From: Helicoverpa zea
Lineage: Eukaryota > Arthropoda > Insecta > Lepidoptera > Noctuidae
Assembly: GCF_022581195.2 (NCBI RefSeq)
Contig: NC_061455.1
Location: forward strand, 11,178,189 to 11,242,188
Reading direction: 5' to 3'
DNA length: 64,000 bases
The notes below the pieces were generated by a model that was given only the letters and a program-made list of their open reading frames with translations, ran no database searches and was not told the DNA's origin. Below, one piece after another: positions 24,870-37,932 of this stretch; the first letter of the stretch is position 1; each line of letters starts with the position of its first letter. The position numbers and the translations under genes were made by a program.

Positions 24870-26096
24870 CTAGCGCGGCGGGGCTTGCGGCGGTGCATCC
24901 TCCAACTTGCCCCACACAACGTTGCACATTTCTCGCACTAGAGCCTGCTCTCCAGAATCTAGATCAGGGGCTGGCCTTCTTCGCTCTCGTTCCACACGCT
25001 CCCTAACTTCTAAAACCTGCAATGCTCGCACTACAGCTTCAGGACGTTCGTTTCCACCATTTCCAAGACCTTTTTCGGCCTCTAGTCGCCGAACTTTTTG
25101 CTCCAAATCTCTGACGTATTGTACAGTTCGTTCGGCAAGCTGAGGATGCGTGATCGGTATTGTCGGTGCCGGACGCGATCCTTCCTCGGCATTAGTGCCA
25201 CTGCTGCTGCCGTCACCGTCGTCCCTCTCTCTTCCTGCCGCACGTCCGCAATTCACACATGTACTCCTCTCCCGTTCTTCGTCTAAATACAAACACAATT
25301 CCTTTAACTCTAAATTATCACGAATTAACTCTTGCTGCTTGTCGTCTAACTGCCGCAACTTGTTCTGATAAGCAGATACCTCCTGTCGCATTACAGATGC
25401 TGTGTATCTTCCAAAGCGTTGCCATTCTCGAGCTAATTTTCTACCCTTCTGTCGATCATCATCTAAGAAACAACATAAATCTCTTAGTTCCTGATTGTCA
25501 TCGCTCAGACGTCTATTAGCTTCTTTCAGTGCTTTTATCTGTTGTAAAAGCGCTTGAATCTGCCTTTTCTGGTCTGTTGAAGCTCGAGGTCCTTCGGGTT
25601 CTACGCGTTTAGTAAACTTCAGCATGTCAGCAGATCTTCTGTGTATCTGTTCGTCTTCGATATTGCGCTGCGCTCGTTGAATGTCGTCTGCACTCCTTGC
25701 TCGTGCAGCTGGCTCGACGGGCTCGTGGACTACAGCTTTCGTTACTACCTCGCCTGAGGATCGAGGCATGCGAAGAGCTCCCGGTGGTTGAGGATATCCT
25801 TGCGGGTATCCTGGCCCTTGAGGATACTTTATAAATTGAATATTTCCGCCACTGTATGGACCAGGAACCGAACCATGGGCTCCAATGGGGTACTGTGGTT
25901 TGTTTGGATCGATAGATTTGCCTGCGTAAGGTGGCTTGTACTCCTTGGCGTTCGGATCGATAGTGGCTAGCTTGGGCCCGCTCGCGGCTAGAGGAGGCGG
26001 ATGATAACGCGGTGGAAAGTTGACCGGTTCCGGGCCCTGTTTACCTAGTTGCTGCTTCTGTTTATTAAATTGGGCTGCATTCTGATTGATTGACAT
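24870..26096 (-). CDS. CCDC85-family coiled-coil protein
   Basis: A single 408-residue open frame starts with ATG at 26096 and ends in TAG at 24870-24872. The first 130 residues are Pro/Gly/Tyr-rich and probably disordered. A coiled-coil core covers about residues 174-280 and contains the family signature: LRDLCCFLDDDRQKGRKLAR, then WQRFGRYTASVM and LELKELCLYLDEER. A third helical segment lies at about 320-370 and a conserved tail ends EMCNVVWGKLEDAPP. CCDC85 proteins in vertebrates (CCDC85A, B and C) and PICC-1 in C. elegans act at cell junctions and bind p120-catenin-type or PAR-3 partners. That role is known of the family and inferred here. The coding region has no intron. Which vertebrate paralogue is closest cannot be said. 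Confidence 0.88.
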   Translation of the reverse strand: MSINQNAAQFNKQKQQLGKQGPEPVNFPPRYHPPPLAASGPKLATIDPNAKEYKPPYAGKSIDPNKPQYPIGAHGSVPGPYSGGNIQFIKYPQGPGYPQGYPQPPGALRMPRSSGEVVTKAVVHEPVEPAARARSADDIQRAQRNIEDEQIHRRSADMLKFTKRVEPEGPRASTDQKRQIQALLQQIKALKEANRRLSDDNQELRDLCCFLDDDRQKGRKLAREWQRFGRYTASVMRQEVSAYQNKLRQLDDKQQELIRDNLELKELCLYLDEERERSTCVNCGRAAGRERDDGDGSSSGTNAEEGSRPAPTIPITHPQLAERTVQYVRDLEQKVRRLEAEKGLGNGGNERPEAVVRALQVLEVRERVERERRRPAPDLDSGEQALVREMCNVVWGKLEDAPPQAPPR

Positions 26097-26219
26097 TGTC
26101 GTTGGAACCGATGTTTTCGGTTACCAGCTTAGTCAATACATCGCATTGTGATTTCGGGGCTCATTTCCGAATCTTGCAGATCACGTAGATGCGAAAGACG
26201 AGACGGCATAAGTTCAACG

Positions 26220-26690
26220 ATTGGTCCTTGTATGTATAGAGGTGGGGAGCGCCGCCGGCTGCGCAGGCTGTAGAGCGTGGCATTCGCGCAATTAAATCAA
26301 CCGTAGTTCTTTGTATCAACGAAAAGCACTTGTCAAACACAGTTTGTGAACACTATTAACTGTTTTTTGTGGAAGTTATGTTAACTTGGACGGAAACTGT
26401 CGTTTATGTGATGTTGTTTTTGAAAAGCAGGTTATGCGTGACCGTATGTACGACGGCACAACGCGGGCGCGCGCAGGGCGCATGTCTCGGACTGGCGGGC
26501 GGCGCTACCTGCGCGGAGGCTCTGCGCGCGGCGTCCCGCTCTCGCGCCGCCATCTCACCTGCGTGTACGCACACATACACAATGCTACATAACAACAAGA
26601 AATCATTGACTCTCAAGAGACACACTCGCAGGCTCCGGCGCGTCACGCTCGGCGGCAACGCGCAGGCCCACAAGCCGGGATTGCTCTTAT
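26220..26690. promoter_or_regulatory. CpG-rich region upstream of the CCDC85-family gene
   Basis: This GC- and CpG-rich stretch lies 130-600 bases upstream of the minus-strand CCDC85-family start. It includes a donor-like CAGGTGAGA on the minus strand near 26555, so a non-coding first exon is possible. Long frames on both strands follow from the base composition and show no domain. Confidence 0.4.
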
Positions 26691-26699
26691 CTATTCATA

Positions 26700-28284
26700 T
26701 AGCGAGTTAAATATGTTTCTATAACAATAGCACGGTTTCCTACTGTGAGCAATGGCGAACATTCGATGTTTTAGAGCAGAATTTAAGCTAAAGATACCAA
26801 GCAGGTACAAAGATAGTCAGGCGGCTTGTTTGTTTACCATCATTACGATTCCAACAATGAAAAGCCTACCTATTACGGCTGGTCTCTCACTCCAACAATC
26901 TACTATGTTTGACATTGAAAAGATCATGACTTCGCGAGGTCAACTGCACTTACCTAACAAGTACAGATCACCTTGCTCTATCGATAACCACTTTGAATAC
27001 CTACAACACCAATGTTACCCTGATGTCTATTATGGTACCTCTGAAACAAAATTTGTCTCCTGAAATCCATCAGAGTCGCTGGTGTCAGGGTAAATGTATT
27101 TTTCCGTTAAAACCTGATCAGGAGTTTCGTTTATATCTCATATTGCAGGTTTTATTTTGAGGATGTTACTACAAACAAAACTGCCTTCAAAGAGCTCTAC
27201 ATACGTAAAAGCTTACTTTAAAAACGGGTTTCCCACCCTTTTTCTATGTCCCTTCCTTTATTGGCCCCTTTGTTAAACATGCAAGAGGCATATTATATAT
27301 ATTATATATACGATATTACATACTCATATGTAATATCGCGTTAAATGTAATGCAAATAACTTCACTGTAAATATACCTGTATAATGTTGTTCCTTTTGTA
27401 GTACTTGCATACCTAACTTAGTCACCTGTAACAATATAATAGCAAAGCGCGCTGAGGTTCTACATAGACGATTTAACGTCAGGCGCTAAAATGATACTAA
27501 GAGGTGGTAACCTTATACCTAATACCTAGGGATTTACATACCATACATAAGTAGTATACAAAGGAGCTCGTATTGGGATATAAGATGGTGTCTTGACCGA
27601 TAGAGCTAAGTGTTTCCTTAACTATAAGATATATTAAGACTATGGATGTCGTAACCACGTAAAAACCAAAAGGTGCACAAATGGAGAACAGACAAACTGC
27701 CAAACGTAGCGTAGGAGGTTCTTGAAAAGTTCAGCGCTAGACACAAGCCTCTTCCAACTAGTCCTTTTGGAAATACTTATATTCAGCAGTGGATATCCTT
27801 TGGTGGAGCTGACGATGATGGAATGATCTGATTCTTAATTGCAAAATTAAGCAAAAGTATATGGAACCTCTATGGATGATCCTTTTCGGTTATTTATCGG
27901 AATCTTAGTTTTCTCATATCAATAATGACTGTAGTAACGAGATCCTAATCATCCTAAACAACAATATTCCGACAGAAGCCTGAAGACATTAATACTGCGA
28001 CCAGACAAGGAATTTCAAGGGAAAGTAAAATGGCATAGGCTCTAGAATAGCCAAACTGATATCCCTGGTTAGCTGTCGAAATACAGTAATTACCAACGCT
28101 AAGTAAATAAGCAAACTAAAATATTCATATACTGACTTCTGACAGTTCACAAGTCAAGTTCACCCATTTCACTAGCTCATCGGTATTCCACGCGAGTAAT
28201 TTGGCAAGTGTATGCAAACTGCTTCGTACGGGGGTAGGCTGGCCTCCACTGAGTCTAGCGCCAGTAGTTCAGTGCTCAGCAAGG
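26700..28284. other. Intergenic DNA before the lipase gene
   Basis: No gene is supported. A (TATAT)n-type low-complexity run occurs at about 27290-27320. At about 27775-27830 the string TTCAGCAGTGGATATCCTTT followed by GATGATGG is the tail of a common lepidopteran repeat, in the opposite orientation to the copy at 44224. Confidence 0.4.
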
Positions 28285-31200
28285 ATGGCGCGCGTCCGTG
28301 CGCTCGCGCATACAGCCTGCCTCGCGATCATACTCCTGGTGCAAGGTACGTTTACATGTGGCCAGTTTGCAAAACAATTTATTCGGATATAATTATTTCA
28401 GTTTTATAAATAGGTAGGCAGTTTTTAGATAATTTGTAAATATTTAGAAATGGTATCGATAGTTTTCCTTAAAGAACGTTTAATTTCGCGGGTACTACTT
28501 ATACATATTTTCAGTGACAACTTAATTATTATTATTTTTTTTAATCGGAGGTTTCGGTCGTCACAGTTATTTTTATATACCTACTAAATCTAAGATTGTT
28601 ATACATGCCTGCAGACTGCATTACTTCATGCACTTGTGAATCCTGCTTTCCAGCAATTTCGATCGGTAGGACTCCCATCTCTTCATTAATGAGAGATGAC
28701 TCTTAGGTATCTCTTCATTAGCAGGGCATCTACTATCAAAATAACTTGTGCGTATTAACAACAGTTTCCTTCTAAAGCAATACGGTTTAATTGCAAGTGA
28801 CAATTAGCCAATCCGTTCCCTTTCGTTGAACCCCTATGTAAGCTTTTACTTATACGTGCATTATGCAGGCTCTTTCACTGAAATGATTGCTAAACTAGTA
28901 ATTATCCGCAGTAAGCAGTTATCCACGCTACACCATCATTTTAATACCTACCATGCTCTCTTTTATGTAATCTTACGGATATGCAAGTGTAATATTGTGA
29001 TTAATGCCCCTCGTTATTACGGTGTAATAGCACAATTATGTTACGTTTATTGAATAACATCATAATATACGTGATACTAAATTAAGTTTGTTCAGAAATT
29101 AATTCTGAAATGGATGAAATGATTAATATTGAATTCTGAAAGTGAGCACACAAAACAGACGACTTTGATGAATTTTCCATGAACAGGCCTTGTTCGTTAC
29201 CATTCGAGAAAGTGACCAATCCTTTGATTCATCATTGCGAAGACACTGACCTCACAATCAATGAAGAAAACCCCCATAATACTACAAAACCTGTCCTACC
29301 TATAACTACCTTAAAAGCATTTAACAAGAAATATTGTTTATTAAAACTTAGTAGTTAACGACATTTACAATTTATAGCCATATCGTTAGTGCTACTTTCC
29401 AAGATTCTATAAAATTTTCTAATACGTAAAGTTGTCAACTTATGGTAACTTTTGTTTTATTCTTGGTGCAGGCACTATCTCCCAAAGACATCCGATCAAA
29501 GAGGCGTTACTACTGCACACTGATGCATACGGCAACGCTACATTTGAAGACTGCGTGTGGCGACGGGAGAAGGAAGCCTGTCCTGATCCTGATGTCAATC
29601 TCCATTTATATACTGAAAGTGATCCAGTGAAGAATGTTGTGAGTAAAACAATCCTGACGTAATTACCACTGAACTTAGACAAAGTTAACTAGAAGATTGA
29701 TAGTCCGGTCTCCTACCGAGTGAGGTTCTCAGAGCTGGTAATTTTTAACCAAATCCGACTTTTTTCCTCCTTATGTCCAATTTATTATTTGGATACTTGA
29801 AAAAATATTAGGATGAACCCAGCTGCGTTTTATGTTGCTTTAGGGGTTTTTTCTTGAGTAATTTTATTTCAATCTACAGAAGTTTGTCGATTCCTAATTC
29901 TGTCATTATGAGTATCATAAATGAATATGTTCACGAGTTTTTATAAGAAACATCAGCATTGTATTGTCATATTTACCTACATCTCAATGAGGGATTGAAA
30001 AATATCTGTCCAACATATTGTTTGAGATCTTAGTTCTCACGGGCCTTCACTAAAGAGACACGCAATGTAATGTTGTGTTAGCAATACTTCGAATAATATG
30101 ATAAATTAAACAATAATTTTCAGGACCTGATAGGGCTGGTCTGTAGCCTGTTATTGCGTTACGTTATTGCAAGAAAGTACCTAAGTACTTGATCTCTATG
30201 GCTCCATGGCCCATGTTATTTAGTAGCACACAGGTTTTGCGACATAAACTTTTGATATTCACATAGATTATGACTGGGCTACATGAGCACTGTATATTTT
30301 AAAAAATTGTGTCCAAATATTTCTCTGACGATTTTCATGTCATGCATGATTAGGTAATTCTTTGGTGCGGGTGTTGCGTTTGTGTTACTGCTGAGTCTTG
30401 GTAGCCGAAATGCTGTGCCAGTAATAAATTGGGCAAATATTCCTTGCGACTTACCTATCATTATTTATAATCAATCATATTTCATTAAAGCAAAGATTAT
30501 GGAAATAAAGCATAGTATACCGATGAAGACCGATGAAGTAGAGTTGACATTGAAACTGAAAAGAATGAAATTTTTATTGGAGCGTTACAAATCTAAACTG
30601 AACCTCACAATATCTTGTAATACATATTTCAATAATAAATAATGTGCGTTATGAACGAAAGCGCTCACCTTCGTGTTTCATCAGCTGTGACCAAGTGTGC
30701 TCCACTGTTTACCTATTACTATTAGTAATGCCCATTGAGTAATCGATATCGACATGCAAGATGATTTTGCGTAAAATTTTAATCAATTTTCTGTATTGTC
30801 TAGACGCTGTTTTTTTAATGGATTATATGGATTCTTAGGGATGATAGATAGGTGTTTTTTGAAGATGGAAAATAGTGACAATAGAAATGTGTTAAGGATT
30901 GTTCTATCTTATAGATCAATGAATACATAAGAATGTTCTAAGTAGTTAATAATGATGACCTTGCGTAGGTATCCTACAGCCCTACTGCGAAAGGGTAAAC
31001 CTTTCCAGAGTGAACCGGTGAAATATTTTGGCGCTAGGATACCCGACTTGATGTTTGGACGAAGGTGGGCCAGGTGGCCACCTAAATAGCACCGTCAATC
31101 ATTTCACTTTTGTAACCACGATACCTACTGCCTCACCAGTGAATACACTGCCTATACAAGAATGCGTCCAAAATACCGCTATTCGTCCTCAGGGGACTGG

Positions 31201-34200
31201 GTCTTCCTTCGCGGGACTCATAAGTTATTGCGTCCACACGCGGTCCATTCATGGCTGTACCACTGAATTTACAATAAACAACATTTGTGTTACAAACCTA
31301 CTTTGTGCCATTTGGTTGTCCTTGAAACGAGGATGCTTTGTTCTGTTAGAAATGGAAGCGCCTGCTTTGATTTTTGTGGCATTGTCAGGAGATTATGTCT
31401 TTGATGCTTTTGTGACTTGCTTGTAAAAAACAATAAAGTCTTGTTAGTTCCAATAATGAAGAAAGCTTTGCATTTGCGGTAAAACATTCACTGGCTTTTC
31501 CTCATAAAATACACAAAACATTGCGTTTTCAACCGAATAGGTGTTCTTGCGATATTTTCTATATCCGTCTTACATTTAGTAACAGAAATAAAACTTTTAA
31601 GGAAAGATCGCACAGTAAAAAATCACAAATCCGACGAAAAATTTCATAACCCACTATTGGTGTTCCGCAAGGAACTATTTTGGGCCCAACCTTAAAAAAA
31701 CTATCTATTCCTTTTCTAAATTGATAGAAATATTTTTTCCTAAATCTCGTATGTTTATGTTTCCAGGTAGATCTAAGCAGCCAGGACTGGCTTCGCCAAA
31801 GTGGATACGACCCAGCGCACGAGAACGTTTTGCTGATCCATGGATATGCAGGGGGAGACGACACCTTGCCTATTGTCGTGTTGAGAGACGGTAAGAAATA
31901 GTTCTAAAATTTTTTAATTATTTTGATATACCATAGTTACTATGATGGCCATGATTTGAATATCTACCAAGAGGTTTGAAATAGGAAAATTAGGTTTTGG
32001 TTTCAGATGAAGTCGATTAGGAAATGTTTTTTTCTTTTTTAATTTTAAAAGTAGACTGAAGCTTTAGTAAAGTTTATACCAAAGAAAAAAATGTTACCAT
32101 AGCTATGGCAGCACCCTAATGTATGCATAGTGAATAATTTCGTTCCCATTGTCAGTTTAATGCTGGCCTGTGACTGCTGCAGTACCTAGTTGGCATCACT
32201 GTATCCACTTCCGCAAAAACCGTTACAGTTCTAATCGATCGATGGCATAAATACGAAAGTTATGGGGGCATGTGGGCATGTATTTGATGTGTCATGCACA
32301 ATTTCAAACTGCTGAAGTTATCAGAATTGAAATATTCAGACTTTTAATTTTAGAAGATGAAGACCTACAAGCAATATGCATACGGATACGGGTAGGTAAT
32401 ATATAATTGTTGAAAACTTTCATTCGTTGTTTGATCATCTAATTATTAGAAAGATTACGTGACGGTGACACCAAGTCGGAAAAGTGGTTTACTATCTTAA
32501 TATTCGGCCCAAGTACATAGGTTTGAGCAAACCTATCCACCCAATGACGAAATTGGTTTCTCATGCAGAAGCCAACACACCTCAAAGTAAGAAAAGACAT
32601 TACAAAGGACGAAAGCGATTACAAAACGAACATTTACAACAAAATTACGGTCCTAAGTACGCAAACCGCATCATAATTTAAGAGCATATATGTGACTATT
32701 GGCATTAATGAGCTTCCCTGGATAGTGGCCACAGAAGAAAGTGCAAGTGTTCACCGGTACTGTCGTGTAGTAGGAACATTGCCAGTTGCGCACGAGTCGC
32801 ATTACAATGCGCGGAGCGACTCCCACGGCTTTCTCTACGTGTTGCAGCGGTTCAATGACCTGCATATCAGCGTTGACAGTCGCGAAAAATGTATCAATGA
32901 TTGGTTTTCCTACCTGCAGGAAAAAAATACTGCTGTCGTCGTACTAATGCATTTCTTATTCAATGTAATCCAGATAATTGAAGCTAGTTACAAATAAACA
33001 GATTTTCTGGTTCAAAATGATCCTCTACCTTCAGCTCTGCAATAAATCCCTTTGGCTTTATTAATGTTTGCGTAAGAGCCCTGCCTCATTAGGACGCCAA
33101 TGCCGACGTCGCCGGCTACGTATCCAAGCAGTTAGTTTGAAATTATGGAACCCAAAGACTATACTTTATGATGGAACCTAACTCACTTGGCGACGGTTTG
33201 GCAACGTCGCCAAATTGGAAGCGTGGCCACGAGCTACAGTTCCCTACGTGGCTACTGGCTACTCTGGCAGCTTGGTGACGTTGCCACTAATATGTACACG
33301 GTAAAGTGCACCTCCCTCACTCAGTCGCCAGTCAGCGTGCGATTTCTTCAGCGACGACGTAAACAACTGACTGCCGAGACGCCATGGCCACTCGAATTGG
33401 CGACCTTTGGATGCCAAAAGTAGCCAGGCCTACACCTCTTGGCGACCGTCTTTACACCTCAATGTGAACCTAAACATACCTATTTTCTCAGCATACCTGC
33501 GCCGCGGTGGCTACAATGTCTTCATGCTAGACTGGGGAGCGCTCTGCCAGCCCCCGTGCTACGTGGCTGCGGTGCACAACTTGCGGCCCGTGGCTCGCTG
33601 CGTGGCTGAGGCGCTCGGAGCCCTGCGTCGAGCGGGGCTCAGGACTGACAACCTCACTTGTGTGGGGCATTCGCTTGGCGCTCATCTGTGTGGCATCATT
33701 GCCAACTACTTGACGTTTAGACTGAATAGGATCATTGGTAAGTTAACTTGACTGTTAGTTTTGCAACTGATGATGGTGATATACAAGTATATTAGTTGCC
33801 CACGAAAAGCACACACAGAGTACCTACACATTCACGCACATATTCTGTCCATGAAAGACAATTGAGAATGCGATTCCCAGGGCATGCAGAAATAATTAAG
33901 ATACCCCGAACTCGATTGCGTCAGCTTTGTTCAAATATATAATCAGTCTTATAGGTTTTTTTGCCAGGATTTTTTAAGACTATTAAGTGAACATTTATAA
34001 GTTATACCGACGTCATTCCAGGGTTAGACCCAGCACGTCCTCTGATCCGGTCAGCGCCGGCACTTCGGTTAGACCCGGGCGATGCTCGCGCAGTCCACGT
34101 GCTGCACACCAATGCCGGCCGCTACGGAGAGGCTGCCCGGCTCGGTCACGCCGACTTCTGTCTCAATGGGGGAAGGAGCCAGCCTTATTGTGAAGATACG

Positions 34201-35490
34201 CCTAGTAAGTACAACCTCTTCCCTGTAAAAAAGAGTTTCTATCGGGGTCCCAAAGATGACGTGATGTTTTATCCGAAGTTTTAAGTACTTTTTTTATGGG
34301 AAATCATCATATAACTCCTCCCGCTGTGGGTTGGCAGCGTGAGAGAGTGTCAGACTCTTACTGACTATAATAAAACTCATCATGTTCCTTCGTAGGCCTT
34401 TTATGTACCAGGGCCGCCGTAACTCCTTCGAACAATCCCGCAGCCAAGTGTTAACTACTTAAGAGCACCGCTCACACTCATTATTTTTAAATTATGTAAT
34501 TTAATTTTGCTGTTGCGTGTTGTTTTTTGCGATACCACCATGGGAATAGGTAGTATTTACTAATAGGTAACAACAGATCAATAGGTAAATAAACTGAACA
34601 TAACCGTGGCTGGTTATGTTCAGTTTACTCGAAATGTTATCCTCTTTACAGACGAGGCGCTCTGCAGCCACATCTGGTCGATCTGCTACCAGGCAGAGAG
34701 TCTGTTCCGCTCCCGAGAGGCAGCGCCGTGCGGGCGCCGCTGCTCGGTGCGGGTGCCTCCGTCCCGGGCCTCCGCGCTGCCCGTGCCTATTGGACAGCCT
34801 GCGCCTATGAGGTTGGTTTTATGATTCTAGACTTCAGACCCGCGATAGTTTATTACCAAACAGAACTCATAGTTGTCGACTATCGTAATTAAATAATAAT
34901 TTTAAGTATGGTAAATTCTACAAAAAATATGGTTTTAGGCTCGGTTTAACTGGTTACTGATAAAGTGTCAGTTAGTTATATGATAGTTAACGCTATCTGC
35001 CAGATAACAGCTGCTTATTTATAATTTCCAGCTATTGCTATCCGATACCTGTGAACCCAAAAGTTATATTTTAGTTAATTAATCTGTCAGATAACCTCCT
35101 GATAGGCAATCAGAGACTTTATCCAGGGAAACTGGCCATTAATGATTTTGCCGTCCAGGAAACATAGATTCCCTTACTTCAATATTTGCACAGTATCGAG
35201 ACACCATAGAAGTCTGGTCAAGTGTACGTGTAATTGATTTTAAGGCAAGTCTCAAACTAAAGCATCTTATTCCTTTTTCCAGTGCATCAGGTGCATACTG
35301 TCTCGAAGACTTTGCGACACCATTCTGCCCATACACATCGGGGCTCAAGGAAGGCGATAATAGGTGCTGCCTAGACGAGCTGTACGCGGCCGCAGCGACC
35401 GCCGAGCCCACGCGCAAGCGACCACGGCCTGTACGACTGAGAGGCCCGCGGTATAGGCAGAATGATAGCGATTATTACACTGTAGTCTGA
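28285..35490 (+). CDS. Secreted pancreatic-lipase-family enzyme, phospholipase A1-like
   Basis: Seven exons (28285-28345, 29472-29638, 31767-31890, 33492-33737, 34022-34204, 34652-34811, 35283-35490) join in frame to 382 residues. Residues 1-21 form a signal peptide (ALAHTACLAIILLVQG). The lipase core includes NVLLIHGYAGG, the nucleophile elbow GHSLGAH with Ser178, GLDPARP with Asp202, and CSHIWSICYQAE with His267. The Ser-Asp spacing of 24 equals that of pancreatic lipase. The lid between PYC and ALC is only 8 residues, as in phospholipase A1-type members and unlike the long lid of triglyceride lipases. It probably hydrolyses phospholipid or galactolipid esters outside the cell; that is inference. 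The C-terminus is short and basic (TRKRPRPVRLRG) with no PLAT domain. AATAAA lies at 35822-35827. Confidence 0.9.
31590..31735 (+). mobile_element. Non-LTR retrotransposon reverse-transcriptase relic in lipase intron 2
   Basis: The plus strand encodes GVPQGTILGP at about 31659-31688, the classic motif of LINE reverse transcriptases (GVPQGSILGPLLF). A stop codon lies three codons before the motif and the downstream sequence is not conserved. It is a small dead fragment in intron 2 and does not affect the lipase reading frame. Confidence 0.6.
33100..33460. repeat. Internally repetitive element in lipase intron 3
   Basis: A GC-richer block contains many copies of GGCGAC/GTCGCC and GTGGC/GCCAC in both orientations, just before exon 4 at 33492. 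It looks like a MITE-type repeat with degenerate inverted units. Clear terminal repeats and a target duplication were not found. Confidence 0.4.
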
Positions 35491-35829
35491 TAACATAGTT
35501 TTAAACAGAGTGCTATAATTATGTTAAGAAATTCGAATTCGAAAAGAAAATCATGGCTACACATACTTTTTGACGGAAATTATCATGTAAAAAAATTGCA
35601 ATAGCAACTTCAAAATACGGTAAAAATGTGTTTTTGTACATACTTGTTGTACTATTTATTTTTAATTCATAGATATGAGCACTCTATTTGTTATTAAGTC
35701 TGTGGCGTTCGATCGCCCCTTCTGACTCGATAAGTGAGAGTGGGAGGGAATTATTTCGTTGGATAAAATTATTTTCAGTCGAAAGGTGTCAGCTTTAAGC
35801 CTTTGTACAAATACGTCTCGCAATAAAAT

Positions 35830-36440
35830 GGCGTTTCATTGTAATTAAGCTTATATATTATTTTATTAAATCTTTAAGAAATAAATTGTTAAATATGTAA
35901 GAGCAAAGAAAACGAAACAAACTGTAAATTATGTAATTTGAGAAATAATTTGCATAATATTTACAAAATGAAATGTTCCGATTTATTATTTAATTACGTC
36001 GAATATTTATAATAAAATTGTTAGTACTATAAGGTAAATGTGTACAGATTGGAGAAGTTTAGCCAAAGAAAATCTTACCATTTAGAAATATTATTGAATA
36101 AATTATTACTTTTACATGAGACATTATTTTATTTACCTATCACCCATGTTTATATTTTATTTAAGGCATTTTAGAAGAATCAAATAAGAACCAAAGGCAT
36201 GAAATGAATCTTATTTTATTAAAGTTAATTAATTAACTAAAATCACATTAAAAGTAACATTGAAAGCGATAAAAATCAATCAAACATAGGATTTATGCCT
36301 GAATGTGCAAATATACCATTTTATTTTCAGAAGCGCTTAGAGATGCTTCTCTATTCACGTGTTGTAACGAAAAGATTCAGTAAAAGAACTTATTATTTTA
36401 AAATGTACTATTATTTCTACCAGACCTCGGGACTATAGAG
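35830..36440. other. AT-rich intergenic DNA downstream of the lipase gene
   Basis: No coding signal is visible. The lipase transcript probably ends near 35850. Confidence 0.4.
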
Positions 36441-37090
36441 TCCCGGATTTTTGGGAGGCGAACGTGGGGCCGAAGCCAACACGCTGAAGCCCTTTTGAGA
36501 CAACTTTAATGAAATGGTGACACAAAACCGACGATTATCCCTGTATACACTATAGAAATGTACCCAAGGACAATCCCCGGTTCTGTGCTAAACTATTGCT
36601 AACTATGGATGAAAACTACTTGGGCTATTGTGATGGGATGCTAGTGGACTAGGAATGGGGAAACTACGGGAACTATGGCACCTGCCGATAACAATGTAAT
36701 AAATACACGTAAAAATGGCAGGTGGAGACTCGCCAACTCACTTACTGGGCCCCCGGGAATCAGTCGCTAAATCGCAACAAGGGGGCAACAGGTACATGAG
36801 CGGCTGAAGGGTGAGGATACCTCGGCGGACTTTAAACGCAGATCACGCACTCCCTGTGGGTCCAGCATCACCGGCCCACTCGCCACTTACCACGAGGCAC
36901 CTACCCTCCGAGTGGGCTGTTAACCCTGCTCTAGCGACTCCACTCTGACCGGCCGATGAAGGCAAGCCAAGAGGCGGGAGACCTATCCCCCATCATGCTT
37001 CACTCCGGCAGGCCGGAGATGGGGGACAGTATACTCTCCCTGGAGCACTCGGATATATAGCCCCGCGGGGTCGCTACTCCCCGTCATCCG
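36440..37090. repeat. GC-rich transposon-like island
   Basis: About 650 bases of GC-rich sequence with sharp boundaries lie between the 3' ends of the lipase and RBM42 genes. It reminds me of the untranslated leader of lepidopteran LINEs (blocks such as CTCTAGCGACTCCACTCTGA), but this is from memory and no reverse transcriptase is present. Confidence 0.4.
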
Positions 37091-37194
37091 CCTCAGATGC
37101 TATGCAGAAGATTTTATTATTGATATACATAATCTCGATAAAGGTAAAACTGGCTTGTCTGCACGCGTAGTGAATATATCCGTTTGCGCAATTT

Positions 37195-37275
37195 TATACT
37201 TCAGGGCAACGTGAACTTTTGCGCAACTTGTATTCTTGCGCAAAGACCTATTTTTGCGCAGACTATATGTGCGCA
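37195..37275. repeat. Cluster of five TGCGCA palindromes
   Basis: TGCGCA occurs at 37195, 37220, 37237, 37255 and 37270, usually preceded by T runs, within 81 bases. Spacing is 15-25 bases. It adjoins the GC-rich island and may be part of the same insertion. Confidence 0.6.
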
Positions 37276-37932
37276 ATATAATAGGTTCTATGTAAACAGA
37301 TGTAAGCCAGAGAAAGATTATACATAGATGACTTAACGTTCTGTATTTTATTTTACATATTTCATTTGAGGAATTCATTTCATAAAATCTGCAATTAAAA
37401 GTAGATACCAAATTAATTATCTACTATTTAAAATACATATTAAGGAGTATGGGTGAAACTACATACATTGAGAGGGTTAAAATACCTGCACTATTTACTA
37501 CAGTCCATTGTCACATATGATCACTTCACATACAACTGTGGTATTATTTAAAATTGTTTGAATAGAGTTGCCAGGTAGTGACTAAAACCAAACATTGGTC
37601 AGTAACAGACTTGGGCCCAAGTACACTGAAAATATAAAACGTCAGTTTGATTCAAACAAAATAATGTTTACCTACTATGAATTTTTATATTCAATTTTCA
37701 AAGAAAACAGTTTTAGAAAGCTTTAATAATGCTAAAATGTTCATGCAATGAGTGTACCTTAAATGTACTGAAAAAAAAACCTACTATGTATCATTATCAT
37801 TGTATGTGATTTAGGACAAAATATACAAAGCAATAATTACTACAGACAAATAATTCTGCATCTCACCATCTACATTCAATTTTTTCCTGGCAACCCTGCT
37901 CACTGACAGTTGACACACAATTAGAAGTGTTG

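Noticed and set aside
26369..26710. 113-codon plus-strand and 89-codon minus-strand open frames
   Set aside because: Both lie in a CpG-rich upstream region with few stop codons; composition is Ala/Arg-rich and no family is recognisable.
31055..31426. 123-codon frame in lipase intron 2
   Set aside because: No conserved motif and no splice sites that would join it to the lipase frame; probably repeat-derived.
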